Assembly (NCBI GenBank): GCA_016702305.1
Contig: JADJEH010000009.1
Span: forward strand, 62,001 to 126,000
Reading direction: 5' to 3'
DNA: 64,000 nucleotides
Source of the DNA: a bacterium
Lineage (GTDB): Bacteria; Electryoneota; RPQS01
The notes beneath the pieces are model-generated. The model was given only the letters and a program-made list of their open reading frames with translations, was not told where the DNA came from and ran no database searches. Both the position numbers and the translations under genes were made by a program. Below, piece by piece: positions 44,881-53,775 of this stretch (position 1 is its first letter; each line of letters starts with the position of its first letter).

Positions 44881-45828
44881 TTATTCGGTTGTGGCCAAGC
44901 GAATGAACTCGCGGGCGCGGTCGATGTTTTCTTCGATTTCGGCGACAAAGGACGGAATATCGAGGGTCAGGATATTCGGATTGTCTTTGGCAAGCACTTC
45001 CCACGCGGGGTCTTGTGCAAGGTGCGCATTGACCATGTCACGAATATCGCGATCCAGAATCCCACGCGCGAGACTGGAAGCCAGATGCACAATGGCGGTC
45101 AGGGTGCTGTGCTCAGGCGCGAGATGCGGCTGGTGGTGATAACGGATGCTCTCGACGATTGAGGAGGGCAGCGACCATTTTTCACAGAGCCAGGCCCCGA
45201 CTTCGGCATGATCGGTACCGAGGATTCTCTGTTCGGCAACGATGGACGGGATTTTTTCCTGGACGGACATGTTAAAGGCATTGGCCAGTTCCGTGCTGTA
45301 GTATTGGTGCAGCACGATCTTGCCGATGTTGTGCAGGAGTCCGGCTGTAAATTCGATGCCGTGCAGCCGCAGTTGCAGGCGACTGGCAAGGACGCGGGCA
45401 ATTTCACCGGTTCCGGCGCTGTGCTCCCAGAAGATTTCGCGCTGGAATCCCCCAGCGGACACCTGTTTCGGGAAGGCGCCAAGCACGGAGATGGACGTTA
45501 CGAGGCTCGATACTTCGCGCATGCCAAGCACGACAAGCGCCATATTGAGCGACTCGACGCGGCGAGGCATGCCATAGAAAGCGCTGTTGGCGACGCGCAG
45601 GATTTTACCGGTCATCGAGGGATCGTTGCGGATTATGCGCACGATTTCGGACATTCCGGCGAGCGGGTCATTGGCTAGACGCGAGACTTCGAGTGCGATG
45701 GTCGGCAAGGTAGGCAGGTCATGGGCATCGCGGAGCCGCGCGAAGACGGCCTTGCTGCGCGTGCTGTCGCCGATGATCAGGGTGTCATCGGTGGGCACGG
45801 AAACAAAGCTATGGGACGAGTGCTGCAT
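44881..45828 (-). CDS. HDOD-domain protein
   Basis: 315 residues. HDOD core about 30-240: LPTLPTIALEVSRLANDP, IIRNDPSMTGKILRVANSAFYG, VLGMREVSSLV, HSAGTGEIARVLA, LLHNIGKIVL. HDOD proteins lack the HD phosphodiesterase metal set and act as signalling scaffolds in motility, stress and two-component networks. Start overlaps the cheW-like stop (TAATG). Confidence 0.93.
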   Translation of the reverse strand: MQHSSHSFVSVPTDDTLIIGDSTRSKAVFARLRDAHDLPTLPTIALEVSRLANDPLAGMSEIVRIIRNDPSMTGKILRVANSAFYGMPRRVESLNMALVVLGMREVSSLVTSISVLGAFPKQVSAGGFQREIFWEHSAGTGEIARVLASRLQLRLHGIEFTAGLLHNIGKIVLHQYYSTELANAFNMSVQEKIPSIVAEQRILGTDHAEVGAWLCEKWSLPSSIVESIRYHHQPHLAPEHSTLTAIVHLASSLARGILDRDIRDMVNAHLAQDPAWEVLAKDNPNILTLDIPSFVAEIEENIDRAREFIRLATTE

Positions 45829-46295
45829 TAGTTCTCCATTGAGCGGGCGGACATACGGGACATCAGGTCATGGACATTCAACCAGAAGACGTCGCCATGC
45901 CGGGTAATGGTGCGACCGCGGGCCGGCAGCGGGCAGGCCTCGAGGTTATGTGCGATCCATCCGCGCGCTTGCACGGGCAGGACTTCGTCAGCGAAATCAA
46001 AAGCGAGAGCGACCGACTGGCCGTGGTTTTCAACGAGCGCCAGTGCGGGCAGAATAGGCGACTGGTGTGCTGGCGCGCGTAAGTCAATGACCGGTACGCG
46101 GCCCTGCGGCAGTTGCACAAGTCCGCTGCACCGTAAGTCGGTAGACGGAATAAGGGGCAGCCCGGTGTAGAGTCCGAGGATTTCGTCTACGGCCAAAGCG
46201 AAGCGCCAGCTTCCGACGCGGAAACAGACGTGTTTGGACGGGGGCGACGCCGCAGCGGCGGCTCGGCGGATTTGCCGGGGAGGTGCGCTAAGCAT
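45828..46295 (-). CDS. CheW-like domain protein
   Basis: 155 residues. One CheW (SH3-like) domain: VCFRVGSWRFALAVDEILGLYTG, SGLVQLPQGRVPVIDLR, VALAFDFADEVLPV. An unusually Ala/Pro-rich N-terminal extension. CheW-type adaptors bind CheA kinases and receptors; here the partner genes are HDOD and a receiver. Operon with both. Confidence 0.88.
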   Translation of the reverse strand: MLSAPPRQIRRAAAAASPPSKHVCFRVGSWRFALAVDEILGLYTGLPLIPSTDLRCSGLVQLPQGRVPVIDLRAPAHQSPILPALALVENHGQSVALAFDFADEVLPVQARGWIAHNLEACPLPARGRTITRHGDVFWLNVHDLMSRMSARSMEN

Positions 46296-46300
46296 AATGC

Positions 46301-46564
46301 CTACTGTTGTTTGAGTTTCTTCTCAAGACCGAGAAGTAGACGAGCGGCAATCCTGTTGGGTGTGGATTTGCCGTTTTCCCACCGGTTGACGGTGGAGAAG
46401 GTGACACCGATGAGGTGCGCGAAGTCTTCCTGCGTGAGCTGCATCCGTTGCCGGATTTGGCGGATGCGTTCAGCTTCCATGCGATTCTGATCCAAGGGAG
46501 GCTCCGGATAGGTTGGGTACGATACTGTGCTTATCCGGGGACTGAAGTGCAAGAGCTGGGCCAT
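46301..46564 (-). CDS. XRE-family helix-turn-helix protein
   Basis: 87 residues. HTH core MQLTQEDFAHLIGVTFSTVNRWENGKSTP at the C-terminal half, the Cro/C1 fold, followed by a short helix. An alternative start at ATG 46480 (MEAERIRQ) would remove a poorly conserved 28-residue N-terminus; neither start has a good ribosome site. Five bases before the cheW-like gene, so probably first gene and possible autoregulator of that operon. Confidence 0.85.
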   Translation of the reverse strand: MAQLLHFSPRISTVSYPTYPEPPLDQNRMEAERIRQIRQRMQLTQEDFAHLIGVTFSTVNRWENGKSTPNRIAARLLLGLEKKLKQQ

Positions 46565-46785
46565 TGCGAAGCCTATAGCATGCTGGCACCGGCGCGCGAG
46601 CGTAAAAATAGTTAAAATAATAAATTAGAGAAGAGCAATGCGACAGCGATGTAGAAAGCGGATAGGCAGGATTGGGTAGGTCTGGGGGTCAGCGAGGTGT
46701 GTCGAGGGGGGAGCACAGGCGGAGCGGGCGGCGGCCCGCCGCAGGCCGGAGCCTGATGACGGGCGGGGCGAAATGAGGGAAGTGT

Positions 46786-47418
46786 CTAATATTCGGCGTA
46801 GAGTCCCCCGGTTTGTTCGTACCAGTTGTAGATTTTGTCGGCGAGGGCGGGCAGGTCACCGCCCGAGACATCGAGCTTGAGGACGCGCATGGCGGAGCGG
46901 TCGGCCAAGGCTTCGAGGTATTCCTGTTCGCGGATGAAGCGGGTGAGATCATCGTATTGCGACGGATTGCCGGAAACCTCCAGACGCTCGGCGCGGGCGG
47001 CGACAAAAGTCGCTGGTTGGCGCATGCAGAGCACGATGCGAAAGCCGACGGCCGCCAGCCGCTCTTCGAGCCAGCGGAAGTCGTAGTCACGGCCGCAATA
47101 GAGATGCTGATGCATCTGCGTCGAAAGATGAAAGCGGTCCACAATCCACGAATAGTAACGCAACAGCTCGAAGAGCTTAATCCACGTGTGATAGGTCTCG
47201 AAGGCGCGTTGCTCTTCTTCGAGTTCGAAGTTAATCAGGCCGCGTCCCCAAGGGAAATTGGAGAAGGCGCACCATTCGCCCGAGACGTAGGGCGAGTGAT
47301 AGCGATACTTGCGCGGGCCGATAAGCTTAGGGTGCTCGTTGAGCAGGAAGCCCAGCTCGGTTTTCGAGGTCAGGCGGGTGCCTTCGAGGATAATCTTAGG
47401 ACAGAGTTTGGCGGACAC
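46786..47418 (-). CDS. Degenerate P-loop kinase-like protein
   Basis: 210 residues, cytosolic. N-terminal strand-loop-helix KIILEGTRLTSKTELGFLL occupies the place of a Walker A loop but lacks the GxxGxGK(S/T) consensus beyond SKTE. DRFHLSTQMHQ and the lid-like RDYDFRWLEERL resemble nucleotide/nucleoside kinases. It may be an inactive or divergent kinase; the substrate is not inferable. Isolated gene between the XRE operon and tatC; 220 bases upstream hold no feature that I can name. Confidence 0.55.
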   Translation of the reverse strand: MSAKLCPKIILEGTRLTSKTELGFLLNEHPKLIGPRKYRYHSPYVSGEWCAFSNFPWGRGLINFELEEEQRAFETYHTWIKLFELLRYYSWIVDRFHLSTQMHQHLYCGRDYDFRWLEERLAAVGFRIVLCMRQPATFVAARAERLEVSGNPSQYDDLTRFIREQEYLEALADRSAMRVLKLDVSGGDLPALADKIYNWYEQTGGLYAEY

Positions 47419-47443
47419 GGTGGTCTATGGGATGAGTGATAGT

Positions 47444-47474
47444 AAAAACGTCGCAGATCTGTAGACCTGCGACG
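47444..47474 (-). terminator. Intrinsic terminator of tatC
   Basis: CGTCGCAG / CTGCGACG stem (47449-47456, 47467-47474), followed on the minus strand by TTTTTAC. Confidence 0.88.
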
Positions 47475-47501
47475 GGGAAATGGCTGTTCAGGTCGGCGAG
47501 A

Positions 47502-48233
47502 CTACGACTCGGTGCGTTTGGCGCGACGGGCCTCCAACAAAATACCCACCAAGATGGCCAATTCATAGAGTACGATCATGGGCGCCACCATCAGCATCAT
47601 CGTCAGGGCGTCGGTAGTGGGCGTGGCCAGCGCGGCGATGATGAAAATCAGGACGATGGCGATGCGGCGATGCTTGCGAAAGAAGCTTGACGGTACCAGT
47701 CCGGTGGCAATCAACACGCCCATGAGCAACGGCAGTTGGAAGATCACGCCGAATGCCAGCAGCAGAAACAGCACGAGGCTGATGTAGCTGTTGAGTGACC
47801 AGAAATTTTGCAGCCCGACTTCGGCGAACGAACCCAGGAACTCAAGCGCGGCGGGTAGGATGATCCATGCGAAGATGACACCGCCCCAGAACAGGGTGGT
47901 CGAGATGATCATGATGGGCCAGAGCCAGAGCTTTTCTTTTTTGCGCAGCCCCGGGCCGATGAATCCGTAGAGCTGCCAGGCCACGAAAGGTGACGCGAGC
48001 AGAATGCCGACCAAGAGCGCGATTTTGACTTCAATAATGAAACCTTCGGACGGGCCGAGCAGCGACAACGTGCCGGGAACGGACTGTTTGAATGGTTCAA
48101 TCAGGAAATCGCGCGCGCGATCGGCGGACAGGAATCCCGCGATGGCGCCGAGAGCAATGAACAGAAAGCTGCGCAACAGGCGTTTGCGCAGTTCGTCAAT
48201 GTGGTCCCAGAAAGTGAGTGCGGGTGCGGACAA
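47502..48233 (-). CDS. tatC: Sec-independent protein translocase TatC
   Basis: 243 residues, six helices, N-terminal FWDHIDELRKRLL signal-peptide-binding motif, GFI.PGLRKKEK loop and F.GLVP-type segment typical of TatC. Receptor for twin-arginine preproteins. Start is TTG 48233. No tatA/B in the window. Confidence 0.96.
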   Translation of the reverse strand: MSAPALTFWDHIDELRKRLLRSFLFIALGAIAGFLSADRARDFLIEPFKQSVPGTLSLLGPSEGFIIEVKIALLVGILLASPFVAWQLYGFIGPGLRKKEKLWLWPIMIISTTLFWGGVIFAWIILPAALEFLGSFAEVGLQNFWSLNSYISLVLFLLLAFGVIFQLPLLMGVLIATGLVPSSFFRKHRRIAIVLIFIIAALATPTTDALTMMLMVAPMIVLYELAILVGILLEARRAKRTES

Positions 48234-48272
48234 AAGGCGAAATTGGAATCTTGAAATTGAAAATGAAACGGT

Positions 48273-48290
48273 GCGGACGCCTGCGTCCGC
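48273..48290 (-). terminator. Palindrome between the transporter and tatC genes
   Basis: GCGGACGC-CT-GCGTCCGC, an 8-bp stem with a two-base loop (or smaller stem with larger loop); no strong T-run. Confidence 0.35.
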
Positions 48291-48332
48291 GAGGGGCGCT
48301 CGCGCGTGGGTTGACTTACTCGTTCGGGACTG

Positions 48333-49052
48333 TTACTTTGCGGGGGCGGCTTCGGTGAGCTTGAAGGGATTGAAGCGCGTGTTGGTGTCGTAGATGTCCA
48401 CGTGTTCGTGGCGCTTCAGGTAGCCGACCGCGGCATAAGTGACCGGGGTCAAGCAGATCTCGATGCCGCATTTGTAGACGTAGTTGAAAGCCAGCATGAG
48501 CCACAGTTCCTGTGAGGGTACGATACCGACAAAGGCGATGACGACAAACAGCGCGGTGTCCACCGCTTGACCGACCAATGTGGAGCTGATGGTCCTCGCC
48601 CACAGTTTGCGGCCGTTGGTTTTGACCTTGAGTTTGGCCAGAATCACCGAGTTGGTGAACTCACCGAAGAGATAGGCGATCATGGAGGCCAGCACGATGC
48701 GCGGGACGAAGCCTAAGATGGCGTCAAACGCTTCTTGATTGGGCCAGATACTGGCGGGCGGCATAACACTGACGAGCCAGAAGGTCAATGCGGCCAGGAG
48801 ATTTGCCGCGAAGCCCAGCCAGATAACTCGTCGCGCACGCGCAAAGCCGTAGACTTCGGTGAGGATATCGCCGAAGATATAGCTTAGGGGAAAGAGAAAT
48901 GTCCCGCCGTCAAACGGGAAGGGCCCGAAGCCGACGAGCTTGGTCGCGGCGATATTCGAGATCAGCAGGACCGCGACAAAGAGTCCGGCGATGAGGTCGA
49001 AGTAGCGCAGGCCGCGCGGGAGTTCGGACGGGCGAATAATCCAGATGGACAC
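48333..49052 (-). CDS. yhhQ: Queuosine precursor transporter (YhhQ/VUT family)
   Basis: About 239 residues from GTG 49052 (frame extends further into the divergent gene). Six or seven membrane helices; VUT/DUF165 motifs ISNIAATKLVGFGP, FPLSYIFGDILTEVYGFARAR, FGEFTNSVILAKLKVKTNGR and GQAVDTALFVVIAF. Family members take up preQ0/preQ1. The divergent neighbour is queG, which supports a queuosine role. Start uncertain. Confidence 0.92.
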   Translation of the reverse strand: MSIWIIRPSELPRGLRYFDLIAGLFVAVLLISNIAATKLVGFGPFPFDGGTFLFPLSYIFGDILTEVYGFARARRVIWLGFAANLLAALTFWLVSVMPPASIWPNQEAFDAILGFVPRIVLASMIAYLFGEFTNSVILAKLKVKTNGRKLWARTISSTLVGQAVDTALFVVIAFVGIVPSQELWLMLAFNYVYKCGIEICLTPVTYAAVGYLKRHEHVDIYDTNTRFNPFKLTEAAPAK

Positions 49053-49152
49053 GGTGAGGATGCCGGGTGAATAATGAAAGATGGAGGCCGCGGGTAGGCT
49101 TGCGGCTTTCCCTCTGGAAAATAGTGAGACTGGGGCGGAATTGCAAACGGAG

Positions 49153-50186
49153 ATGGAATTGACCCTTGAAGGACGGATTGTAGCGCGCGCCCGGGAATTG
49201 GGCTTTGATCTGTGCGGGATCGCTCCGGCCGCGCCGCGCCGTGGGGCGGAGTTTCGTGCGTGGCTCAAGGAGGGCTATGGGGGGCGAATGACGTACCTCA
49301 ATCGCTCGGTGATGCGGCGCACCGAGCCGGAACGCATCCTGAAAGGGGTACGGACCGTTATTTCCGTCGGGCAGTCCTACTTCACGGGGTACCTGCCGGA
49401 GGAGATACGGCGCGATCCATCCCGCGGGATTATTGCGAGCTACGCCTGGGGCGATGACTATCACGTCTTAATGGCGCAGGCGCTGCAGGAACTGGGAGAC
49501 TTCGTCCGGGAGCACGTGCCGGGCGCGGCGACGCATTGGTGTGTGGATGCGCAACCGGTGCTGGAACGCGACGCGGCGGAGCGCGCGGGGTTGGGTTTCA
49601 TCGGCAAAAATACGATGCTGATCCATCCGAAGCTCGGTTCGCAGTTCTTTTTGGGTGAGATTCTGACGACGGCAGATCTAACGCCCTCTCCCCCGCCCCG
49701 CTTGCCGTCGTGCGGGAGCTGCACGAAGTGTCTGGATGTGTGTCCAACGCACGCATTTCCGGTGCCGTATGTGCTGGATGCGCGGTTGTGTGTTTCGTAT
49801 CTGACGATTGAGCTGTCGGTTCGATTCCAATTGAACTCAGAAGCAAGTTGGGCAACTACATTTTCGGGTGCGATGATTGTCAGACATGCTGTCCGTGGGT
49901 GCAGCGCTTTTCGACGTTGACGCGGCAACGGGCCTACGAGAATGTGCTGGAGCGTAAGGCGCCGAAGCTGGTCGTGCTGGCGCGCTTGACGGAAGCGGAG
50001 TTTGACGAGCTGTTTCGCGGAAGCGCAGTGGTCCGGCCCATGTATGAGGGGTTCATGCGAAATGTGGCGGTGGCGCTGGGGAATTGGGGGACTGACGAAG
50101 CGCGCGCAGCGCTGGCTGCGCTGTTGGTGCATGAAAGTGAGTTGGTGCGCGAGCATGCGGAGTGGGCCTGGGAGCAATGCCGGTAA
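49153..50186 (+). CDS. queG: Epoxyqueuosine reductase (frame broken near 49818)
   Basis: Two frames (49081-49920 and 49848-50186) form one QueG if a base is restored near 49818: TIELS then GSIPIELRSKLGNYIFGCDD. Reduces epoxyqueuosine to queuosine in tRNA, using cobalamin and two 4Fe-4S clusters. Visible: VDAQPVLERDAAE with catalytic Asp, first cluster CGSCTKCLDVCPTHAF, second CDDCQTCCPW, and a C-terminal HEAT-like tail. The start at ATG 49153 is provisional (frame open to 49081). A lost G in a GG/GGG run is the simplest explanation of the break. Confidence 0.85.
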
Positions 50187-50260
50187 CCGCGACCGAGATG
50201 GGTGACGGCCCGGCTATTCACCCCATCATGCCCTGGGCGGACAGGTGGAGATCAGAATGC

Positions 50261-50288
50261 AAAAAGGCAGCCTTGCGGCTGCCTTTTT
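50261..50288. terminator. Bidirectional intrinsic terminator
   Basis: AAAAAGGCAGCC-TTGC-GGCTGCCTTTTT, 12-bp symmetrical stem with T-run on both strands, between convergent queG and the NtrC-type gene. Confidence 0.93.
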
Positions 50289-50303
50289 GATTGCTACGAA
50301 CTG

Positions 50304-51881
50304 CTACTCAATAGCGAAGTCTTCTTCGTCTTCGCCGGGGTGCAGGTTGATACCGAGGTCTTTTGCCTTTTTCCACAGCGTCGTGCGGTCAATCTGGAGC
50401 ATGCGCGAGGCCTTGATGACATGGCCGTTGGCGGCCAGCATCGCGTTTTCGATGAACTGCTTCTCGAAAGCGCGGACGGCATTCTTGAGGGGTCCAAGCG
50501 TGAACAGGTTGTCGCTGGCCGTGGAGACGGGAGCGGCACTGGTGTTCGCGTGCGAGTGAGCCGTGTTGACCGGATAGTTGACCGGGGGGTTGAAGCTGAT
50601 GTTCTCCGTCGAGGGATTGGTATGCTTCAAGAATTGCAGCGTGGCCGCGGTGATGGTCGTGCCGGTCGACGCGAGCAGCGCTCGTTCGATGACATTTTCC
50701 AATTCGCGGACGTTGCCCGGCCACGGATGCGACAGCAGGAGGGCCATGCCTTCATCGGAGAAGGTGAAGTTGCCCTTGTTCAGGCGGCTGCCGATTTTGT
50801 CCAGGAAGTGGGCGCACAGCAGTGGGATGTCTTCGCGGCGTTCGCGGAGCGGCGGAATGGTGATGGGGACCACATTCAGCCGATAGTAGAGATCCATACG
50901 GAAGCGGCCTTCCTGGATCATCCGTTCGAGGTCGCGGTTGGTGGCCGTGACGACGCGGATATTGACGGGGATCTTGCGATTCCCGCCCAGGCGCTCGATT
51001 TCGCGATCCTGCAGGACGTTGAGCAATTTGACCTGCGTGGAGAGCGATAGTTCACCGATTTCATCGAGGAAGATCGTCCCGCCGTTAGCGGCTTCGAACT
51101 TCCCGATGCGGGTCTGCTTGGCATCGGTGAAGGCCCCCTTTTCGTGTCCGAAGAGTTCGGACTCGAGCAGGGTTTCGGGCAGTGCGGCGCAGTTGACCTT
51201 GATGAAGGCCTTTTCCGCGCGCGGCCCTTCGAAGTGCAGGGCACGCGCGACGAGTTCTTTACCCGCTCCGGTTTCGGCGCGGATCAGAACGGTCGTGTCC
51301 ACGGCCGCGACCTCGCGGATGGCATCGAATACTTTGTGCATGGCAGCCGAGCGTCCCACTAGGCCACCGAGCTTGTGATCCCCGCCGAGCCGGCGCTTCA
51401 ATTTTTCGACTTCGCCCGCCAGACGAAGGTTTGAGAGCGCCGCATCTACGGTCCGCGCGAGCAGTCGCGGTTCGAGGGGCTGGGTCACGAAATTAGTGGC
51501 ACCATTTTCCATAGCCTCGACGATCCGTTCGGAGTTGTCATTGTCCGAATAGATGACGACGGGCAGCCGCAGGTGCCGCGAGCGAATATCGCTGATGAGC
51601 GAGATGCCCGAGGTGTTTTTGAAATCCACGTCGCACAGGACGACGTCCACATTATCCATTTCCAACCGGTTCAGCACGTTGTGTGGATTCGACTCGTGCA
51701 GAACTCGGTATCCGCCTTCTGAGCGCAGCGTCCGCGTAACGCGCTCGAGGACGGCGGCCTCCTCATCAACAATCAGCAGTGTAGGTTCCGGCATCTTCCG
51801 GGTCTCCCGTTTTCCATATCCATTCGTTAGCACCCTTAGAACATCCATTCCCTCGGCAAAAGCTGGGCCGAGCTGATACAT
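50304..51881 (-). CDS. Sigma-54-dependent response regulator (NtrC family)
   Basis: 525 residues from ATG 51881, chosen because AAGGAGG lies 5 bases upstream (frame extends to 51899). Receiver about 34-150 with acceptor Asp84 (LCDVDF); the usual Lys-Pro near the end of the receiver is Gln-Pro (VTQPLEP), an odd substitution that may alter phospho-switching. AAA+ domain 163-395: Walker A AETGAGKE (182-189), GAFTDA loop (219-224), Walker B FLDEIGEL, arginine-finger region. C-terminal Fis-type HTH (KASRMLQIDRTTLWKKAKDLGI). The cognate kinase is not adjacent. Confidence 0.95.
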   Translation of the reverse strand: MYQLGPAFAEGMDVLRVLTNGYGKRETRKMPEPTLLIVDEEAAVLERVTRTLRSEGGYRVLHESNPHNVLNRLEMDNVDVVLCDVDFKNTSGISLISDIRSRHLRLPVVIYSDNDNSERIVEAMENGATNFVTQPLEPRLLARTVDAALSNLRLAGEVEKLKRRLGGDHKLGGLVGRSAAMHKVFDAIREVAAVDTTVLIRAETGAGKELVARALHFEGPRAEKAFIKVNCAALPETLLESELFGHEKGAFTDAKQTRIGKFEAANGGTIFLDEIGELSLSTQVKLLNVLQDREIERLGGNRKIPVNIRVVTATNRDLERMIQEGRFRMDLYYRLNVVPITIPPLRERREDIPLLCAHFLDKIGSRLNKGNFTFSDEGMALLLSHPWPGNVRELENVIERALLASTGTTITAATLQFLKHTNPSTENISFNPPVNYPVNTAHSHANTSAAPVSTASDNLFTLGPLKNAVRAFEKQFIENAMLAANGHVIKASRMLQIDRTTLWKKAKDLGINLHPGEDEEDFAIE

Positions 51882-52067
51882 CGCAACCTCCTTGTTCATC
51901 CGTTACAACATCGGGGAAAGCCCGCACTAATTAATAACCAACCTCCAAGAAATACTGAGATAGGCTTACTTTATCAACATATCATTTTGCAGAGCATCTG
52001 GCAGAAATGCAAGGGTTCTGACCCGGATTTGTAGAATTCTCAAAACGGGTTGTGGGTGCAGTTGAAT

Positions 52068-52096
52068 TTGACAATCCAGCGGCGCTCTGGTATATT
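52068..52096 (+). promoter_or_regulatory. Sigma-70-type promoter of dapA-dapB
   Basis: TTGACA (52068-52073), 17 bases, TATATT (52091-52096). Leader about 65 bases with no Shine-Dalgarno. The other bases of the 51882-52166 gap show no gene. Confidence 0.75.
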
Positions 52097-52166
52097 CTAA
52101 TTCGGGTATTTTGGGCATGTTGCGCGAATGCGACAGGCCGGGAAGTGAACCAAACTCCATAACAAC

Positions 52167-53054
52167 ATGAACTTCTATACGGGATTGTGGGTCGCGGTGG
52201 TCACGCCGTTCCAAAACGGGCAGATTGACGAGGCGGCCCTGCAAAATTTGGTCGGTGACCTTGCGAATCGCGGCGTGGATGGATTTGTGCCCTTGGGCAC
52301 GACGGGTGAAGCCTCATGCCTCTCTTTGGACGAGCGGCGGCGGGTCATTCAGCTTGTTTTAGAGGCGGCGGACGGACGCTTTGTGGCCCCGGGTTGCGGC
52401 ACAAATGTGACGTCGCAGTCCATAGAATTGGTCAAAGAGGCCAAAATACTGGGTGCTCACGGGGCGATGGTGATCACGCCCTACTATAATAAGCCGACGC
52501 AGGAGGGGCTTTACCAGCACTTCCGGGCGATCCATGAGGCGACAGACCTGCCGCTGATGCTGTATAATGTGCCGGGCCGGACGAGCGTGAACATGCTGCC
52601 GGAGACGGTGGAACGGCTGGCGGACCTGAAGCGGGTGGCCGCGGTGAAGGAAGCCTCGGGAAATCTGGAGCAGATTGCTGAGGTGGCGGCCCGGGTGGAT
52701 GGGCGCATGACCGTGCTGTCAGGTGATGACGGGCTGACGCTGCCGATTCTGGCGGTGGGCGGGGTGGGCGTGGTGTCCGTGGCCGGGCATGTCTGTCCGG
52801 ACTTGCTCAAGGGAATCATCAGCTCATTTGACCGGCGGGACACGCACTCGGCGCTGCTGCTGCATCAGACTTTGGCTCCGATTGCCAAGGCGATGTTCCT
52901 CGAAACAAGTCCGGCTCCGGTGAAATATGCGCTGTCGGTGATGGGCAAGATGCAGAATGAACTGCGACTGCCGCTGGTGCCGGTGAAGAAAGACACGGAA
53001 GGCAAGATTCGCGCGGCAATTGCGCCGTATCTGGAGAATCTCCATGTCGCATGA
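52167..53054 (+). CDS. dapA: 4-hydroxy-tetrahydrodipicolinate synthase
   Basis: 295 residues. First committed step of lysine/diaminopimelate synthesis: condenses aspartate semialdehyde with pyruvate. Schiff-base Lys161 (AAVKEASGN), Tyr133 (LYNVPGR), GTTGE (44-48) and Arg138 intact. Last 11 bases overlap dapB. Confidence 0.97.
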   Translation: MNFYTGLWVAVVTPFQNGQIDEAALQNLVGDLANRGVDGFVPLGTTGEASCLSLDERRRVIQLVLEAADGRFVAPGCGTNVTSQSIELVKEAKILGAHGAMVITPYYNKPTQEGLYQHFRAIHEATDLPLMLYNVPGRTSVNMLPETVERLADLKRVAAVKEASGNLEQIAEVAARVDGRMTVLSGDDGLTLPILAVGGVGVVSVAGHVCPDLLKGIISSFDRRDTHSALLLHQTLAPIAKAMFLETSPAPVKYALSVMGKMQNELRLPLVPVKKDTEGKIRAAIAPYLENLHVA

Positions 53055-53760
53055 GCGGATCAACGCTGTTTTGTTCGGTGCGGCGGGCCGCATGGGCAAG
53101 GTGATCTTGCATGAATCGCGGCAGGATCACCGGGTGTATATCACGCACGCCTACGATCCGTCCGGTGCGGGGCAGTGGTTCGACGACCTGCAGATTGAAC
53201 CGGCTTGTCACGGCGTGCACGACCATGTTAAGGTGGCGATTGACTTCTCGACTGCGGCGACGGTGGCCGAACATGCGCGCTGTTGCCGGAAGGTGAAGAT
53301 CAACTACGTGTGCGGCGTGACGGGGTTGCATGAATCCACTCAACAAATCCTGCGCGAAGTGGCCAAGGACATCGCGGTCTTGCATGCGCCGAATATGTCG
53401 CCGGGAATGAACGTGCTGTTCGCGCTGGTGTCGCAGGCGGCGGCGGCGCTGCCGGAGTATCGCGCGTATTTGACGGAAGCGCATCACACGATGAAGGTGG
53501 ATGCGCCGTCGGGCACGGCGCTGCGGATTGCCGAGATTGTGGAAGATACGGTGGGCAAGAAGATCGAGGTATTTTCCTTGCGCGTGGGTGACGTGGTGGG
53601 AGAGCATACGCTGGTGTTAGGCGGCCACGGCGAGCGGTTGGAGATTACCCATCGCGCCGATTCGCGCGCGGTGTTTGCGCACGGTGCGCTGCGCGCGGCG
53701 GAGTGGCTGGCGGATCAACCCGCGGGGTTTTATACGATGGCGGATGTTCTCGGGCTCTAA
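53044..53760 (+). CDS. dapB: 4-hydroxy-tetrahydrodipicolinate reductase
   Basis: 238 residues from ATG 53044. Rossmann loop GAAGRMGK (12-19), substrate-binding EAHHTMKVDAPSGTA with His147/His148 and Lys151, and GVTG near 91. Reduces the DapA product with NAD(P)H. Translationally coupled to dapA by 11-base overlap. Confidence 0.95.
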   Translation: MSHERINAVLFGAAGRMGKVILHESRQDHRVYITHAYDPSGAGQWFDDLQIEPACHGVHDHVKVAIDFSTAATVAEHARCCRKVKINYVCGVTGLHESTQQILREVAKDIAVLHAPNMSPGMNVLFALVSQAAAALPEYRAYLTEAHHTMKVDAPSGTALRIAEIVEDTVGKKIEVFSLRVGDVVGEHTLVLGGHGERLEITHRADSRAVFAHGALRAAEWLADQPAGFYTMADVLGL

Positions 53761-53775
53761 TGCGAGGAATCAAAC

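Noticed and set aside
49690..49720. Repeat insertion in queG around the Pro-rich TPSPPPRLPS segment.
   Set aside because: This position is a naturally variable Pro-rich loop before the first CxxC in QueG proteins.
51960..52010. Sigma-54 promoter (GG-N10-GC) near the NtrC-type gene.
   Set aside because: The TGGCAG...TGCA stretch has wrong spacing between GG and GC.
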